A stretch of DNA of 64,000 nt from Iningainema tapete BLCC-T55 (GCF_014698965.1 NZ_JACXAE010000072.1:372001-436000), one strand, 5' to 3'; positions 24,552 to 35,905 are shown, counted from the first letter of the stretch. Numbers and translations: made by a program. Notes: generated from the sequence alone by a model not told the origin.

Positions 24552-26117
24552 CTACGAATGCCTGACAAACCTATTGAAGTAGGCTTTGAGATCGTCCAAA
24601 GAGAAGTCCGTGGAGATAAATCCAATGTAGTTATCGGGTCTAAGCAGCACTTTGAAAGGCTGGTTGGTGCCGAAGATTTCTACGACGTGGGGGTAAAGGG
24701 GAATGACGTTGAAATCGATCAAGTCGCCGTATTCGCTTTCGATTAAGCGCTGCAAACCTTCATAGCTGTGTTCCCCGTCGGAGAAAACTTGCAGGTGGAA
24801 TTTGGGAGCGCGAAGTTTGTCGTACACGTTTGCGCCGTCTACCAGAAAATACGGCATCCTGTCTCCGGCTTTGATATGAAACGAGCGATCGCCCTGATGC
24901 CAACTTAAAGAACTGTCGCGGTAGTTGAGTCCGATTTGAGAAACCATCGGAAAGAGGAACTCTTTTGCCGCATCAAAGCGCGTCACAAAACTGGCAAGGC
25001 TCGGCAGAATGTTGTCGCGGAAAAATCGCAAATACCACTGATCGCCTGCCGCGACATCAAAAAACTGGTCTGTGGTCTGCAACAGCCGTTTCGCATTCGC
25101 CAGACGTTCCTCATTGTAACTTTCGAGCAGCGCATCCCCGGCATAACCTTTCAAAACAAACGCAATCTTCCAAGCCAGATTATAAGCGTCCTGAATACCC
25201 GTATTCATTCCCTGACCACCTGCAGGGGTGTGGATATGCGCGGCATCACCGGTAAGAAAGCATCTGCCGATGGAGAACTTATCGGCGCGACGAGTATGCA
25301 CTTTGTAAGTCGAAAACCAGCGCACAGTAGTAATCTCCAGTGGCCACTGTACCAATTGCTTGACCTTGTTTTCGACTTCATCGAAGGTCACTTCTCGATC
25401 AACTTGGTCGTTGTATTCAGGCAGGTTACCGATCAGCCTCCAATGCTTCTCGCCTTGCATGGGAACGATCAGCACAAACGAGTTGTGCCCCAAGGCAGCA
25501 TTGAACGTTGCCTCTTCCGCTTGGAACTCCATCTCCACATCCGCGACGTAAAACAGGCGCGGGTAAGTCGAACCTTCAAAATGGAGATTGAGGAGATGCC
25601 GCGTCGGACTGCTCGCGCCGTCACAGCCCACTAAATATCGGGCTTCAATGGTTTGTGTTTCACCGTTTGCGGCTTTGAGAACCGCTTTCACGCCGTCTGC
25701 ATCTTGCGTCAAACTTTCTATTTCGGTCTGCCACTGAACGTCTTTCCCGTTGTGCCGGAGATACTCGTAAAGAAGACGTTCGTTTTTGCTTTGTTCAAAA
25801 ACGAGGAAAAAAGGAAAAGGGCTGAGCCGTCCGCCGAAGTCCGAAAAATCAAGGTGGGCGCTAATTTTGCCGTCGTGCATCAGGTCACCTTTTTGCACGA
25901 TCTCGCCGCCAACGACTGCTTTTTGCGCCAGATCAACCTGGTCGTAAATCTCTAGTGTGCGTGCGTGAACGACCAGAGCCTTTGATAAATCAGTGACACC
26001 TTCTTTTTTGTCAAAGATCACAAAGTCGATGCCGTAACGAATCAGTTGCACAGCAAGCGTTAGCCCGGTTGGGCCTGCACCGACGATGATGACGTCCGTT
26101 TTGATCGTTGTCTCCAT
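24552..26117 (-). CDS. FAD-dependent aromatic-ring monooxygenase (PheA/TfdB type)
   Basis: 521 residues. FAD-binding Rossmann motif GAGPTG (13-18), the DG motif in YLVGCDGASSPTRHLL, and the GD motif in GRCFLTGDAAHIHTPAGGQG with MNTGIQDAYNLAWK define a class A flavoprotein monooxygenase of the phenol-hydroxylase/TfdB group, which hydroxylates aromatic or polyketide-like substrates with NAD(P)H and oxygen. A C-terminal thioredoxin-like segment (about 400-521) is present, also typical. It is 20 bp downstream of a TetR regulator on the same strand, suggesting substrate-controlled expression. Both genes are visibly GC-richer than the surroundings. Confidence 0.88.
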   Translation of the reverse strand: METTIKTDVIIVGAGPTGLTLAVQLIRYGIDFVIFDKKEGVTDLSKALVVHARTLEIYDQVDLAQKAVVGGEIVQKGDLMHDGKISAHLDFSDFGGRLSPFPFFLVFEQSKNERLLYEYLRHNGKDVQWQTEIESLTQDADGVKAVLKAANGETQTIEARYLVGCDGASSPTRHLLNLHFEGSTYPRLFYVADVEMEFQAEEATFNAALGHNSFVLIVPMQGEKHWRLIGNLPEYNDQVDREVTFDEVENKVKQLVQWPLEITTVRWFSTYKVHTRRADKFSIGRCFLTGDAAHIHTPAGGQGMNTGIQDAYNLAWKIAFVLKGYAGDALLESYNEERLANAKRLLQTTDQFFDVAAGDQWYLRFFRDNILPSLASFVTRFDAAKEFLFPMVSQIGLNYRDSSLSWHQGDRSFHIKAGDRMPYFLVDGANVYDKLRAPKFHLQVFSDGEHSYEGLQRLIESEYGDLIDFNVIPLYPHVVEIFGTNQPFKVLLRPDNYIGFISTDFSLDDLKAYFNRFVRHS

Positions 26118-26137
26118 AGTTTTAACCTCTTCCTAAG

Positions 26138-26749
26138 TCAGCCTTGGTCAGGGTGAGTACTGATACCGTGCAGCAATTGAGCAACCAGTTCTGCCCACGG
26201 CCGAGTTGGCAGACGCGCCAAGTGCGTGGTAAACACAGTTCCAAGCAGCATTCTGGCTGTCAGGGTCGTATCGTGGGGACGCAACTCCCCGACCTGAACT
26301 CGCGTTTCCAGATAAGCCCCCAACGCTCCGATGCCTTCTTCCACGACGGCGTGCAGAGAGGCTGCGACTTCGGGGTCACTCTGGCTTTCGCGCACCATAA
26401 GGCGAAAAAACGCCTCCTTGCGATCGATCAGGGCTGAAAAGCTTTCTGCCACGTCTTGCAGAACAAGCATCGTCGTCTCGCCATGCTCCACCAAAAGCAG
26501 CTTGCGTAGTTCCGGCAAAAAGCTGTGCCGCTCACAGACCGCCCTAAGAACCGCGCTCTTGCTCGGAAAGTAGTGATACAGCAAACCAACTGCCACCTCT
26601 GCCGCCACCGCAATTTGCTTGATGCTCGTCGCATCATAACCCTGCTCGGAAAACAGTGCTAACGCCGTATCTACTAGATGGTCACGCCGCAGGACCGCTT
26701 GCTGCTGTCGCGAATTCTTCGCTTGCATATTTACTGATTGAGCGTTCAT
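26138..26749 (-). CDS. TetR/AcrR-family transcriptional regulator
   Basis: 203 residues. The N-terminal helix-turn-helix (about 24-68) contains ALALFSEQGYDATSIKQIA, then GLLYHYFPSKSAVL, the hallmark of TetR proteins; the C-terminal helical part would bind a small ligand. Co-directional with the FAD monooxygenase 20 bp downstream, so probably autoregulates the pair. The GC-rich codon use matches the monooxygenase and differs from flanking genes. Confidence 0.92.
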   Translation of the reverse strand: MNAQSVNMQAKNSRQQQAVLRRDHLVDTALALFSEQGYDATSIKQIAVAAEVAVGLLYHYFPSKSAVLRAVCERHSFLPELRKLLLVEHGETTMLVLQDVAESFSALIDRKEAFFRLMVRESQSDPEVAASLHAVVEEGIGALGAYLETRVQVGELRPHDTTLTARMLLGTVFTTHLARLPTRPWAELVAQLLHGISTHPDQG

Positions 26750-26895
26750 TCAACAAAATGCTAGCACAACAAGATTGGGACTAGCTGCTGTTAGTCAATC
26801 ATTTTTGTTTATCAAAATTATAGAAATAAACATTTGCTTTTATTACTAGAAGTTCCTAGAGTAAAATCAACTAGCTAGTCAGAGATTACGTACTA

Positions 26896-27327
26896 ATGGA
26901 ACTTTCAAACAAATTTGAATACGCCATGCTAGCCATGTTAGAACTAGCCAAGCACTACAGCGACGGCGAATCTTTGCACATCAAAGAAATAGCGGCGCTA
27001 CAAAATATACCAAATCGTTATTTGGAGCAGATTCTAGCAACTTTAAGGATTAGAGGTTTAATTAAGAGTGTGCGTGGAGCTAAAGGCGGGTATGTTTTAG
27101 CACAACAGCCCCAAAAAATTACGGTTTTAGATGTTTTTAACTGCATGGAAGGGGCAGATGCCGTGAAGAAGGAATCCACTCCTAAAACAGTAGACATTGA
27201 AGTGATTGAGGAAGTTTGGCAACAAGCTCATCAAGCAGCATCCTTAGTTTTACAAGAATGTACGCTCCAAGATCTTTGTGAGCAACTAGCAATTAGACAA
27301 AAAATAGATATTATGTACTATATTTGA
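26896..27327 (+). CDS. Rrf2-family transcriptional regulator
   Basis: 143 residues. MELSNKFEYAMLAMLELAKH, then IAALQNIPNRYLEQILATLR and GLIKSVRGAKGGYVLA are the winged-helix core of Rrf2 proteins (IscR, CymR, NsrR). Only two cysteines occur late (CTLQDLC) plus one in NCMEGA, so a three-cysteine Fe-S site like IscR is not obvious in the usual spacing; it may be CymR-like, controlling sulfur metabolism. Divergent from the TetR gene and convergent with the universal stress gene 6 bp away. Confidence 0.88.
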   Translation: MELSNKFEYAMLAMLELAKHYSDGESLHIKEIAALQNIPNRYLEQILATLRIRGLIKSVRGAKGGYVLAQQPQKITVLDVFNCMEGADAVKKESTPKTVDIEVIEEVWQQAHQAASLVLQECTLQDLCEQLAIRQKIDIMYYI

Positions 27328-27333
27328 ATAATT

Positions 27334-27759
27334 TTATTTATGTTTTACTACTAATACTGAACAAGGGGCTTGTTCTACCACTTCACCACTAACAGAACCC
27401 TGGACAATTCTATTCATACCAGTTAAGCCACGACTGCCAATGACAATTAAATCAGCTTTATAAATATTGGCAAGGCGAATAATTTCTTCGGCTGGATCGC
27501 CTGTTACCATTTCTAGTTCGCTTTTGACGCTTAACTGCGCTTGGTAAGATTGTAGCTGTTTTTCTACTTGTAAGTAAGATAATGCTGGAGTAGCTGATAG
27601 AGGGCGATCAGCGGGAATTTCTATTTGTGATTCTAATGTAGGAAATACATGAGAGAGAATAACTTTAGTGTCTTCTGACACCATCAATTGTTGCAAAGTC
27701 TCAATTACTTTATCTTTTATATCGGAATCGTCCAGAGCCACCAAAATAGTTTTCAGCAC
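27334..27759 (-). CDS. Universal stress protein (UspA family)
   Basis: 141 residues. MLKTILVALDDSD start, a central EIPADR region, and the ATP-binding signature GSRGLTGMNRIVQGSVS near the C-terminus, then CSVLVVK. The GxxGx9GS motif is intact, so nucleotide binding is likely. The start is a GTG, supported by GAGGAGA about 8 nt upstream. A decayed second copy lies at 23461-23605. Convergent with the Rrf2 gene. Confidence 0.92.
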   Translation of the reverse strand: MLKTILVALDDSDIKDKVIETLQQLMVSEDTKVILSHVFPTLESQIEIPADRPLSATPALSYLQVEKQLQSYQAQLSVKSELEMVTGDPAEEIIRLANIYKADLIVIGSRGLTGMNRIVQGSVSGEVVEQAPCSVLVVKHK

Positions 27760-27914
27760 CGCTGTGTCTCCTCAAGAGTAGACTTCTGACATTAGTACCA
27801 GGATAAAAGTTATTAATGGCTACACTAACTATGACTGGTAGGCAGCGTAGTTTGTATAGCCTTAAACTTTTAAGCTTAAGCTATAAACTGACTTTTGTCA
27901 AAGTCGAAAGGTCA

Positions 27915-29216
27915 TCACTCTTGCTTTTGCACTCGACGACGTACCGAATCGGCGTGAGAGGGTAAACCTTCAGCGGTTGCTAACACATCAATTGCACCTG
28001 CTACTTTCTCCAATGCTGTTTGGGAGTATTGGATAATACTGGAGTGTTTTAAGAAAGTTTCCACTCCTAATGCTGAAGCATAACGGGCAGCGCCAGAGGT
28101 GGGCAGAGTGTGATTTGGTCCGGCTAAGTAGTCCCCTACAGCTTCTGGGGTAGAATAACCTAAGAAAATAGCACCAGCATGGCGAATGAGTGGTAATATT
28201 GCCCAAGGGTCTTCTACTTCCAACTCCAAATGTTCGGGGGCAAACTCGTTGGAGATTTCTGCTGCAGCTTCTAAGGATTCTACAACCACAATTAAGCCAT
28301 AGTGAGCGATCGCCTTCTCGGTGAGTGTACGCCTGGGGTGATCTATTAATTGTCTTTCTACCGCCACTTGCACGTTTTTCGCCAAAGCTGTATCTGTAGT
28401 TAATAAAATAGCTGCTGCCATTGGATCGTGTTCGGCTTGGGCTAACAAGTCAGCGGCAACATGGACTGGATTTGCTGTTTCATCGGCGATAATGAGCACC
28501 TCGCTGGGCCCGGCTAGGGAATCAATGCCTACAGTACCATAGACAAGTTTTTTCGCTAGAGTAACGTAGATGTTTCCCGGACCAGTGATAACATTAACTT
28601 TGGGAATTGTTTCTGTACCGTAAGCTAAGGCGGCGATCGCCTGTGCTCCTCCAATGCGGTAAATTTCTTGCAATCCGGCTTCTTGGGCTGCCACCAACAC
28701 TGCTGGGTTGATTGCGGCTCCTGCGCCTGGTGGTGTTACCATCACCACACGCGGTACACCTGCCACTTTTGCCGGAATTGCATTCATTAACACCGTACTC
28801 GGATATGCCGCACGACCACCCGGTACATATAATCCTGCCCTGTCTACAGGAGTATACCGCTTGCCCAGAACTATATCGTCATCGCCAAATTGTACCCAGC
28901 TTTTTGGCACTCGTTGGCGGTGAAACTCTTCTATTTGATGGCAAGCTAGCCGAATTGCTTCGAGCAATTCTTGCGACACTTGTTGGTATGCGGAATCAAG
29001 TTCTGAGCCTGTAACACGTAGTTCTTCTGGTTTGAGAGTTTGATGGTCGAATTCGGCTGTATAGTGTAATACAGCTTTATCGCCTTGGCGCTTCACCGCC
29101 TGCAACACTTCCCGCACTGTTGCCTCTTTGTGAAGTACCTGTTCGTCATGAGTGCGATCGCAGATCCGTTGCACTTCTGCTTTTACGTCTGCCTGCTGAG
29201 TAATAATTCGCAGCAT
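27915..29216 (-). CDS. hisD: Histidinol dehydrogenase
   Basis: 433 residues, full length. It oxidises L-histidinol to L-histidine with two NAD+, the last step of histidine synthesis. Seen: VPGGRAAYPSTVLMNAIPAK, GPGNIYVTLAKKLVYG, GPSEVLIIADETANP, AEHDPMAAAILLT (zinc/catalytic region) and FAPEHLELEVEDP with the catalytic E-H pair. It lies after the rpoC2 terminator on the same strand and probably has its own promoter. Confidence 0.97.
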   Translation of the reverse strand: MLRIITQQADVKAEVQRICDRTHDEQVLHKEATVREVLQAVKRQGDKAVLHYTAEFDHQTLKPEELRVTGSELDSAYQQVSQELLEAIRLACHQIEEFHRQRVPKSWVQFGDDDIVLGKRYTPVDRAGLYVPGGRAAYPSTVLMNAIPAKVAGVPRVVMVTPPGAGAAINPAVLVAAQEAGLQEIYRIGGAQAIAALAYGTETIPKVNVITGPGNIYVTLAKKLVYGTVGIDSLAGPSEVLIIADETANPVHVAADLLAQAEHDPMAAAILLTTDTALAKNVQVAVERQLIDHPRRTLTEKAIAHYGLIVVVESLEAAAEISNEFAPEHLELEVEDPWAILPLIRHAGAIFLGYSTPEAVGDYLAGPNHTLPTSGAARYASALGVETFLKHSSIIQYSQTALEKVAGAIDVLATAEGLPSHADSVRRRVQKQE

Positions 29217-29681
29217 GGAGTAAGGACATTGCCAAATGAACGAAGTTCCTGTTTGAGAATGAGTCTTGCTATGAACCCACAGGGTTCAAACAAGAAAACC
29301 ACTCTCTTCTCTAGCTTAACCTGGATTTTTTTGATACTCCCACATGGTGGGAAACGTGGTTTAATTATAGAAGCGACTAAATTACTATTTTCTTCTTGAT
29401 TGCTCACGACTTTTCAGAAAAAACCTAAAAAGCTGTAGCATATAGTGGATAGACTCATTAGCACTTTTTGCCGTTTCACTCCCCTAACCTTTGTTTAGGT
29501 GATGTTTGAGTATGATTTTGGTTTATTGCTGCTTATATTATACATACAAAACCGCAATATTGCTCATTTCTCTTTTTGAGTAAGTGTGAAAATCAACAAT
29601 CAGTTTAGTTTTACTGGAGTACCTAATTTTAACGCATTTTTGACGGAGAACAGAAAAATCCTTGGTCAGGATGAAGAAAAA
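29217..29681. other. Spacer between rpoC2 and hisD
   Basis: About 465 bp upstream of hisD. It should contain the hisD promoter. No gene, RNA or repeat recognised apart from the terminator at its right edge. Confidence 0.45.
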
Positions 29682-29720
29682 AATAGGGAATAGAGAATAA
29701 ATCATTCTCCATTCCCTATT
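29682..29720 (-). terminator. Rho-independent terminator after rpoC2
   Basis: On the minus strand AATAGGGAATGGAGAAT pairs with ATTCTCTATTCCCTATT (one mismatch, short loop) and is followed by a run of seven T. It begins 17 bp past the rpoC2 stop. Confidence 0.85.
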
Positions 29721-29737
29721 TGTGATTACTTGTCAGT

Positions 29738-32700
29738 TTATTCTTCTTCTTCCTCCTCGAAATCGTCGTCATCCTCAAAGTCTTCTTCATCAATGAGGTC
29801 ATCTACCTCATCAGTGATCAACTCATCATCATCCAAATCTAAAACCGAATCTGTACGCCGAGCGCCGAATCCATCAGCTAAAGTTGGAGAATCAAGATTG
29901 TAGGTGCGGGCGGTGCGATCGTCCAACACCATATCAAGTGCATCATCAACTTCATCCAAGACACTACTAGTCATATCATTCGCATAGTCTTCAATGGCAC
30001 CTGGCTCTTCATAAGCGTTGAATCCAGTACCAGCCGGAATCAATCTTCCGATAATCACGTTTTCCTTCAAACCACGCAACCAGTCAGATTTTCCTTCAAT
30101 GGCGGCTTCGGTGAGTACCCGTGTTGTTTCTTGGAAGGATGCAGCAGAAATAAAGCTATCGGTGTTTAAAGATGCTTTGGTAATACCCAACAGTACTGGA
30201 GTATACTGCGCTCGCGCACCGCCAGTAATTGCCATCGCTTCGTTGACTTGTTCGATTTGGCGCAACTCCACCAATTCACCAGGAAGCATAGTGGTGTCAC
30301 CGCCGTCATCTACCCGCACTTTATTTGTCATCTGCCGGACAATAACTTCGATGTGCTTATCGGCGATGTCAATACCTTGGGATTGATACACCAATTGCAC
30401 TTCATTCACGAGGAAGGTTTGTACCTTCTGCAAAGCGTGGCTCGCACAAGCGTAAATACCATCTTCGGAACCAAGGTTAAAGAAGATTTCCAGAATTTCG
30501 TGAGGGTTAGAAGGACCATCGGTCAAAACATCTCCCGCTTGTACAACTGCTCCATCAGGAACGATCAAGTTTTGTCCTGGTCCCAGGGGATAATCTGTCA
30601 CCACGCCGTTGCTTTCCACAATCTTCAGCGCGATCGCTTCATCACCATCGCCATAAACTACCTTGACTTCTCCGCCTCTACGTGCTAAAACACAAGCCTC
30701 TTTTGGTTTACGAGCTTCGAGAAGTTCCTCAATTCTCGGCAAACCTTGAATAATGTCGCCAGTTTTCGCACGTTCAAAGACCAGCAACACCAAGTTATCA
30801 CCACGCTGTACCAAATCGCCATCTTCGATTTGCAACACAGCACCCGGACTAACCCGATAAGGACGTCCAGTCCGAATCACCACAGAGTAAGCTGACACAG
30901 CAGCAAGAGCAGAAGTTTCTTCTCCTACTCCCAGGGCATCCGTTGCTCCCTGAACTCTCTTCACCGCTACCACTTGCCCAGATTCAGAAGCAAATACGGA
31001 CGGAGCAATTTGCGTACCTTCAACCAACAAGTCACCAGCTTTGACGCTCGGAGCGGTGTTGGTAGTCATCACTACTTTGTCAGCTTCGCGAAGTACTAAA
31101 CAGCGACGGACTGCCTCTGTACCTTTTTGTACACCCCGTACCAAACCGCCTTCTTTACAGAGAATTTGAGTACGTGCCACCACTGCCCCTGGTGCAATGG
31201 TGTCGCCATCATTCACCTCTAGGCTTGTAGTAGTGCTACCTTGGGTAGCGTCAGCAGTGATGTCGCGACGAACGACTAAGGATTCCAAAATCACTAATTG
31301 CAAGCGCTGGATCTCTAAGTCATCTGGATCTGGCACTAACTCAATGTCTGCTGCTAGAGGAGAAGCGTTGTGATCAAGTTCGCCAACTTGTTCAATTTCC
31401 AACACTAGTTGAGTGCGTAGCAGTTCTACACCTTCTACTGTTTTGACACGCTCAGAATCTTTATATGGCAACCGCTGTACTGCGCGTAATTGAATTGAAC
31501 GTCCGGTTTGTTGACTTACTGATGTAGTTGATGGTACATCAGGATTCTTTGGTACAGCAAACTCTACTACAGAACGGCTTAATAAAGCAGGACCTTCAGG
31601 AGATTCAACGTACTCAATATACCGTAGTTCAGTAGCAACTTGCCCCATAAATTCTTCACCTGGTTGGACAAATGTACCATCTTTGCCCATCACTGCTTCT
31701 GGATCGTCTACCATCAGCAGTTCCCCTGGCTTAATCACTACTTCGCGGAGAATGTCGTTTTTCTGGGTAACTTCTACTACACCGCTGTTTTGGCAGAAGA
31801 TATCTTTAACTACTTCTGTACCTGCTTCGACAAATTGTCCGTCTTCGACTAATAGTAGGGAGATATCTTTGTTTACCTCGTGGGTTTCTTCGGGAATCCA
31901 CAGTAGGGTTCCGCCCTCTACTACTTCGTATCCCTGCTTTGCCTTACCTTTTTTCTGTACTTCCACACCAGCGTATTTGAGCAATCCACCTGTGGTTGTG
32001 CGATAGCGATCATCAATTAACTCTGCTACCACTTGACCATTTTGTACTTTTGTGCCAGGTGTGGCTCTGAGGTTAAATACTTGATTATTACCAGTAGTTA
32101 CAGTGTAGTTGTTGCGACCTTGGGAACTTTGCGCCGTGACGGTTGCTTGATCTAAAACTACCGAAGCAGTAATAATCTCAATTTCTCTTGTACCTTTACC
32201 TGGGGTTGGTTCCGGTAAACGCACACCACCACCGTGTATAGTTGTTAACTTAGTTTCCGCTAATACTCCATTGGTGGCGATCGCATCACCATTTTTGACG
32301 ACCAATTCGGCTCCTGGTGGTAAGTTATAAACTTCACCAGAGAGAATCCAAATCAAACCACCGCGTGCGGCGGTCGTGGTAGTATTGCCTTGACGGTCAG
32401 TTTTTTGTTCTGGAACTACTTCCGCAAATTTAACTTCCCCTGCCAAGTCAGAAACTACTTCTTTGACCGCTTTTTCTGTATTTACACGGGTAGTCCTACC
32501 ACCAATTGCTACTTCAGCTATCAACTGACCTTTTTGTACCTGCTGTCCATCGACAACATAGATTGTCGAACCTTGAGTGACCGAAATTTCATTGCTAGTT
32601 GGTTTGTCGGAGTTTTCTGTGATTGACTCCAACTGAATAAAGCCATTAGCTTCTGCATACAAAGCGTCTTCCCCGTGGCGGGTGCGGTAGCCTCTGGTAC

Positions 32701-33805
32701 GCATTTTCCGGGAGATGCGGATCGTACCATCACTTTCCGCACGGACTTGTTTTGCCACTTCCCCAGTAAACACACCACCTGTGTGGAATGTACGCATGGT
32801 GAGCTGAGTACCTGGTTCACCGATACTTTGTGCTGCAATAATACCTACAGCTTCACCCAAGTCTACCATTTTCCCGTGGGCCAGACTCCAACCGTAGCAG
32901 TGTTGGCAAACCGAACGTGCGGCTTCACAAGTCAGGGGTGAGCGCAAGAAAACGGACGTCACGCCTGCTTTATCAATTTTGTTAGCCATTTCATCGGAAA
33001 TCGCTATATTGCGTGCTACCAGCACTTCACCCGTTTTTGGGTGAACGATATCCGCTGCTGCTACTCGTCCTAATAGTCTTGAACCTAGAGGAATCAAGAC
33101 TTTCGCACCTTCTGTCATTGAGCGTAGGGGAATACCTCTTGTCGTGCCGCAATCGATTTCCCGAATAATCACATCTTGGGATACATCTACCAAACGTCGG
33201 GTAAGATAACCAGAGTCTGCTGTGCGCAAAGCAGTATCTACCAAGCCTTTTCTTGCACCATAGGAAGAAATAATGTATTCTGTTACAGTTAGACCTTCAC
33301 GGAAGTTAGTTTTGATCGGTTGGTCAATAATTTGACCTTGGGGATCTGCCATTAGTCCCCGCATTCCCACCAATTGCCGCACCTGAGAGATATTACCCCT
33401 TGCCCCGGAAAACGCCATCATATATACCGAGTTCAAGGGATTTGTCTTTCTAAAATGGCTGACAACTTCATCTTTGAGCGCTTCACTAGTTCCGTTCCAA
33501 GTGTCAATTACCTTTTGGAAGCGCTCAACTTCGGTGATTTCTCCTCTTTGGTAGCGTTCTTCTGTAGCGCGAATTTCTACTTCTGCTGCTTCTAGGAGCG
33601 ATCGCTTAGTTGGTGGCACCATCAAATCATCAACACTGATCGACACCCCTGCTTTAGTGGCGTAGCGAAAGCCCAAATCTTTCAACTTATCCGCCATTAC
33701 TGCTGTTCGCGCCGTACCATAATTGGTAAATGCCCAGTAAATTAACTTTCTCAGTTGACCTTTGTCAACAACACGATTGCGAAAGACCATGTTTTCGTTT
33801 GTCAT
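29738..33805 (-). CDS. rpoC2: RNA polymerase beta-prime subunit (cyanobacterial C-terminal part)
   Basis: 1355 residues. In cyanobacteria and plastids beta-prime is split; rpoC2 carries the C-terminal part including the trigger loop, bridge-helix region and the large SI3 insertion. Seen: [19 protein letters not shown] start; [60 protein letters not shown]; a long sandwich-barrel-hybrid insertion; [20 protein letters not shown] near the end; and a strongly acidic tail of D/E residues. It is 72 bp downstream of rpoC1 and ends before a strong terminator. Confidence 0.98.
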   Translation of the reverse strand: MTNENMVFRNRVVDKGQLRKLIYWAFTNYGTARTAVMADKLKDLGFRYATKAGVSISVDDLMVPPTKRSLLEAAEVEIRATEERYQRGEITEVERFQKVIDTWNGTSEALKDEVVSHFRKTNPLNSVYMMAFSGARGNISQVRQLVGMRGLMADPQGQIIDQPIKTNFREGLTVTEYIISSYGARKGLVDTALRTADSGYLTRRLVDVSQDVIIREIDCGTTRGIPLRSMTEGAKVLIPLGSRLLGRVAAADIVHPKTGEVLVARNIAISDEMANKIDKAGVTSVFLRSPLTCEAARSVCQHCYGWSLAHGKMVDLGEAVGIIAAQSIGEPGTQLTMRTFHTGGVFTGEVAKQVRAESDGTIRISRKMRTRGYRTRHGEDALYAEANGFIQLESITENSDKPTSNEISVTQGSTIYVVDGQQVQKGQLIAEVAIGGRTTRVNTEKAVKEVVSDLAGEVKFAEVVPEQKTDRQGNTTTTAARGGLIWILSGEVYNLPPGAELVVKNGDAIATNGVLAETKLTTIHGGGVRLPEPTPGKGTREIEIITASVVLDQATVTAQSSQGRNNYTVTTGNNQVFNLRATPGTKVQNGQVVAELIDDRYRTTTGGLLKYAGVEVQKKGKAKQGYEVVEGGTLLWIPEETHEVNKDISLLLVEDGQFVEAGTEVVKDIFCQNSGVVEVTQKNDILREVVIKPGELLMVDDPEAVMGKDGTFVQPGEEFMGQVATELRYIEYVESPEGPALLSRSVVEFAVPKNPDVPSTTSVSQQTGRSIQLRAVQRLPYKDSERVKTVEGVELLRTQLVLEIEQVGELDHNASPLAADIELVPDPDDLEIQRLQLVILESLVVRRDITADATQGSTTTSLEVNDGDTIAPGAVVARTQILCKEGGLVRGVQKGTEAVRRCLVLREADKVVMTTNTAPSVKAGDLLVEGTQIAPSVFASESGQVVAVKRVQGATDALGVGEETSALAAVSAYSVVIRTGRPYRVSPGAVLQIEDGDLVQRGDNLVLLVFERAKTGDIIQGLPRIEELLEARKPKEACVLARRGGEVKVVYGDGDEAIALKIVESNGVVTDYPLGPGQNLIVPDGAVVQAGDVLTDGPSNPHEILEIFFNLGSEDGIYACASHALQKVQTFLVNEVQLVYQSQGIDIADKHIEVIVRQMTNKVRVDDGGDTTMLPGELVELRQIEQVNEAMAITGGARAQYTPVLLGITKASLNTDSFISAASFQETTRVLTEAAIEGKSDWLRGLKENVIIGRLIPAGTGFNAYEEPGAIEDYANDMTSSVLDEVDDALDMVLDDRTARTYNLDSPTLADGFGARRTDSVLDLDDDELITDEVDDLIDEEDFEDDDDFEEEEEE

Positions 33806-33833
33806 TTTTAGTCCTCAGTCATTTGTTAGTTGT

Positions 33834-33873
33834 TAATTGTTAATTGTTAATTGCAATTAACAATTAACAATTA
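33834..33873. repeat. 40-bp perfect palindrome built from heptamers, rpoC1-rpoC2 spacer
   Basis: Two 20-bp perfect arms made of the heptamer TTGTTAA meet at TTG/CAA. Transcribed as RNA it forms a long AU-rich hairpin between the rpoC1 stop and rpoC2 start. Confidence 0.9.
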
Positions 33874-33877
33874 GCTA

Positions 33878-35755
33878 TTAACTTGCTAGTGCTTCTTGAA
33901 TCGCCTTATTGTAAATAACGCGACCCGGTGTTGTCCGTACATACTGAGATATGAGATTTCCTTGAGAGTCTTCTCTAACACGGCGGAACTTGTAAAGCAC
34001 TGTCCGGCTACCGTCATCGTTTTGTTTCACTTCTACTGGCTCTGTATCTGCTTCTGGTGACTCTACTTCGCCATCAAAACGAACGAATATGTAGGAGTGG
34101 AGATCAATTTGCTTCTGTTCGTAAGCAATAATCACGTCATCTAGAGAAGCAAAATAGCGCCCTGCGCCCTTTGTGGCATGAGGATTTTCTGCGGTTAAGT
34201 AGTAAGACCCCAACACCATGTCTTGGCTAGGTGTAATAATTGGTCTACCAGTAGCTGGTGACAGAATGTTGTTAGAAGCTAGCATCAACAACCGTGCTTC
34301 CGATTGTGACTCTAGAGATAAAGGTACGTGTACCGCCATTTGATCCCCGTCAAAGTCGGCGTTAAACGCTGGACACACCAAGGGATGTAGTTGAATAGCT
34401 CTTCCTTCTACCAAAATTGGTTCAAAAGCCTGAATACCCAAACGGTGTAGCGTTGGGGCGCGGTTGAGCATCACTGGGTGTCCTTCAATTACTTCTTCCA
34501 GAACATCCCAAACACTTGGATCTGAACGAGAAATTAACTTTTTCGCGGCTTTAATGTTGTTTACCATTCCGCTTTTAATCAAGCGATTGATCACAAACGG
34601 TTGAAATAGTTCGATCGCCATTTCTCGTGGTAAACCGCATTGGTGGATCTTCAACTTTGGTCCCACCACAATCACACTTCGTCCGGAGTAATCTACCCGT
34701 TTACCCAACAAGTTTTGTCGGAAGCGTCCTTGCTTACCTTCAATAATGTCTGACAAAGATTTTAGTGGTCGGTTATTTGCTCCCACCACTGTTCGTCCTC
34801 GACGACCATTATCAATCAAAGCATCCACTGCTTCTTGCAGCATCCGCTTTTCGTTGCGCACAATAATTTCCGGAGCTAAAATTTCCTGTAGGCGTGCTAG
34901 ACGATTATTCCGGTTAATTACCCGTCGATACAAATCATTCAAATCGCTAGTTGCAAATCGTCCACCGTCTAACTGCACCATTGGACGCAAATCAGGCGGA
35001 ATCACAGGTATCACAGTCATTACCATCCATTCTGGTTTAGAGCCGGTGGCAATAAAGTTGTCAATTACCCGCAATCGCTTAATTAACTTTGCCCGCTTTT
35101 GTCCTTTGGCATTAGCGATTTCTTCTCGTAGTTTTTCTGCTTCCTCTTCCAGTTTGATATCAGCCAATAACCGCAGCAATGCTTCGGCACCAATTCCTAC
35201 CTCTACTCCTTGTAAGGTAGAATCTTCGCTATATATCTGGTCTTCAATTTCCAGCCACTGGTCTTCACTTAATAGCTGTTTATACGTTAGCGTCTCGGCA
35301 TTACCAGGACTGAGAACAACATAAGAATTGAAATAAACAATCTGTTCTACATCCCGCAACGGCATATCTAGCAGGATAGAAATATAACTGGGAATCCCTT
35401 TGAGATACCAAACGTGAGCAACTGGTGCTGCTAGCTTGATGTAACCCATGCGGTGACGACGCACTCGCGATTCGGTCACTTCTACACCACAGCGTTCGCA
35501 CACAATTCCTCTGTGCCGTACTCTTTTATACTTACCACAGTGGCATTCCCAATCTTTAGCCGGACCAAAGATGCGCTCACAAAATAAGCCATCCATCTCT
35601 GGCTTTAAAGTTCTATAGTTGATAGTTTCCGGCTTAGTAACTTCACCTACTACCTGACCATTAGGCAAAGTTCTTTCTCCCCATACACGTATACGTTCAG
35701 GGGAAGCCAAGCCAATTTTTACGTAGTCAAACTGATTAGTTTGGGCGCTTCTCAT
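33878..35755 (-). CDS. rpoC1: RNA polymerase gamma subunit
   Basis: 625 residues from the ATG at 35755 ([20 protein letters not shown]); a TTG two codons earlier is less likely. It is the N-terminal part of beta-prime: zinc ribbon [20 protein letters not shown] (C-x-C ... C-x2-C), the lid/rudder region, and the catalytic [12 protein letters not shown] with the three aspartates that hold Mg2+. Ends at the usual [15 protein letters not shown]. Middle gene of rpoB-rpoC1-rpoC2. Confidence 0.98.
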   Translation of the reverse strand: MRSAQTNQFDYVKIGLASPERIRVWGERTLPNGQVVGEVTKPETINYRTLKPEMDGLFCERIFGPAKDWECHCGKYKRVRHRGIVCERCGVEVTESRVRRHRMGYIKLAAPVAHVWYLKGIPSYISILLDMPLRDVEQIVYFNSYVVLSPGNAETLTYKQLLSEDQWLEIEDQIYSEDSTLQGVEVGIGAEALLRLLADIKLEEEAEKLREEIANAKGQKRAKLIKRLRVIDNFIATGSKPEWMVMTVIPVIPPDLRPMVQLDGGRFATSDLNDLYRRVINRNNRLARLQEILAPEIIVRNEKRMLQEAVDALIDNGRRGRTVVGANNRPLKSLSDIIEGKQGRFRQNLLGKRVDYSGRSVIVVGPKLKIHQCGLPREMAIELFQPFVINRLIKSGMVNNIKAAKKLISRSDPSVWDVLEEVIEGHPVMLNRAPTLHRLGIQAFEPILVEGRAIQLHPLVCPAFNADFDGDQMAVHVPLSLESQSEARLLMLASNNILSPATGRPIITPSQDMVLGSYYLTAENPHATKGAGRYFASLDDVIIAYEQKQIDLHSYIFVRFDGEVESPEADTEPVEVKQNDDGSRTVLYKFRRVREDSQGNLISQYVRTTPGRVIYNKAIQEALAS

Positions 35756-35840
35756 ATGCAATATTTCAATCGTTAGTTATGAGTTCACGGACTAAGATTC
35801 CGTGTTTGAGGGATATTTAATTGTTAGGGGGCGGGGCATG

Positions 35841-35905
35841 GGGCAATGGGCATGGGTAATTGATTTTTCCAATGCCCATTGCCCAATTCCCAATGCCCAT
35901 TGCCC
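35841..35905. repeat. GGGCAATGGGCAT inverted repeat in rpoB-rpoC1 spacer
   Basis: GGGCAATGGGCAT (35841-35853) can pair with ATGCCCATTGCCC at 35872-35884 or with a second copy at 35893-35905. Two mutually exclusive stems follow the rpoB stop. Confidence 0.85.

Noticed and set aside
24936-25634. 232-residue plus-strand frame
   Set aside because: Antisense to the FAD monooxygenase; long because GC-rich DNA has few stops.
30018-33595. Several plus-strand frames opposite rpoC2 (and similar ones opposite rpoB and rpoC1)
   Set aside because: They are antisense shadows of strongly conserved genes and encode no recognisable protein.
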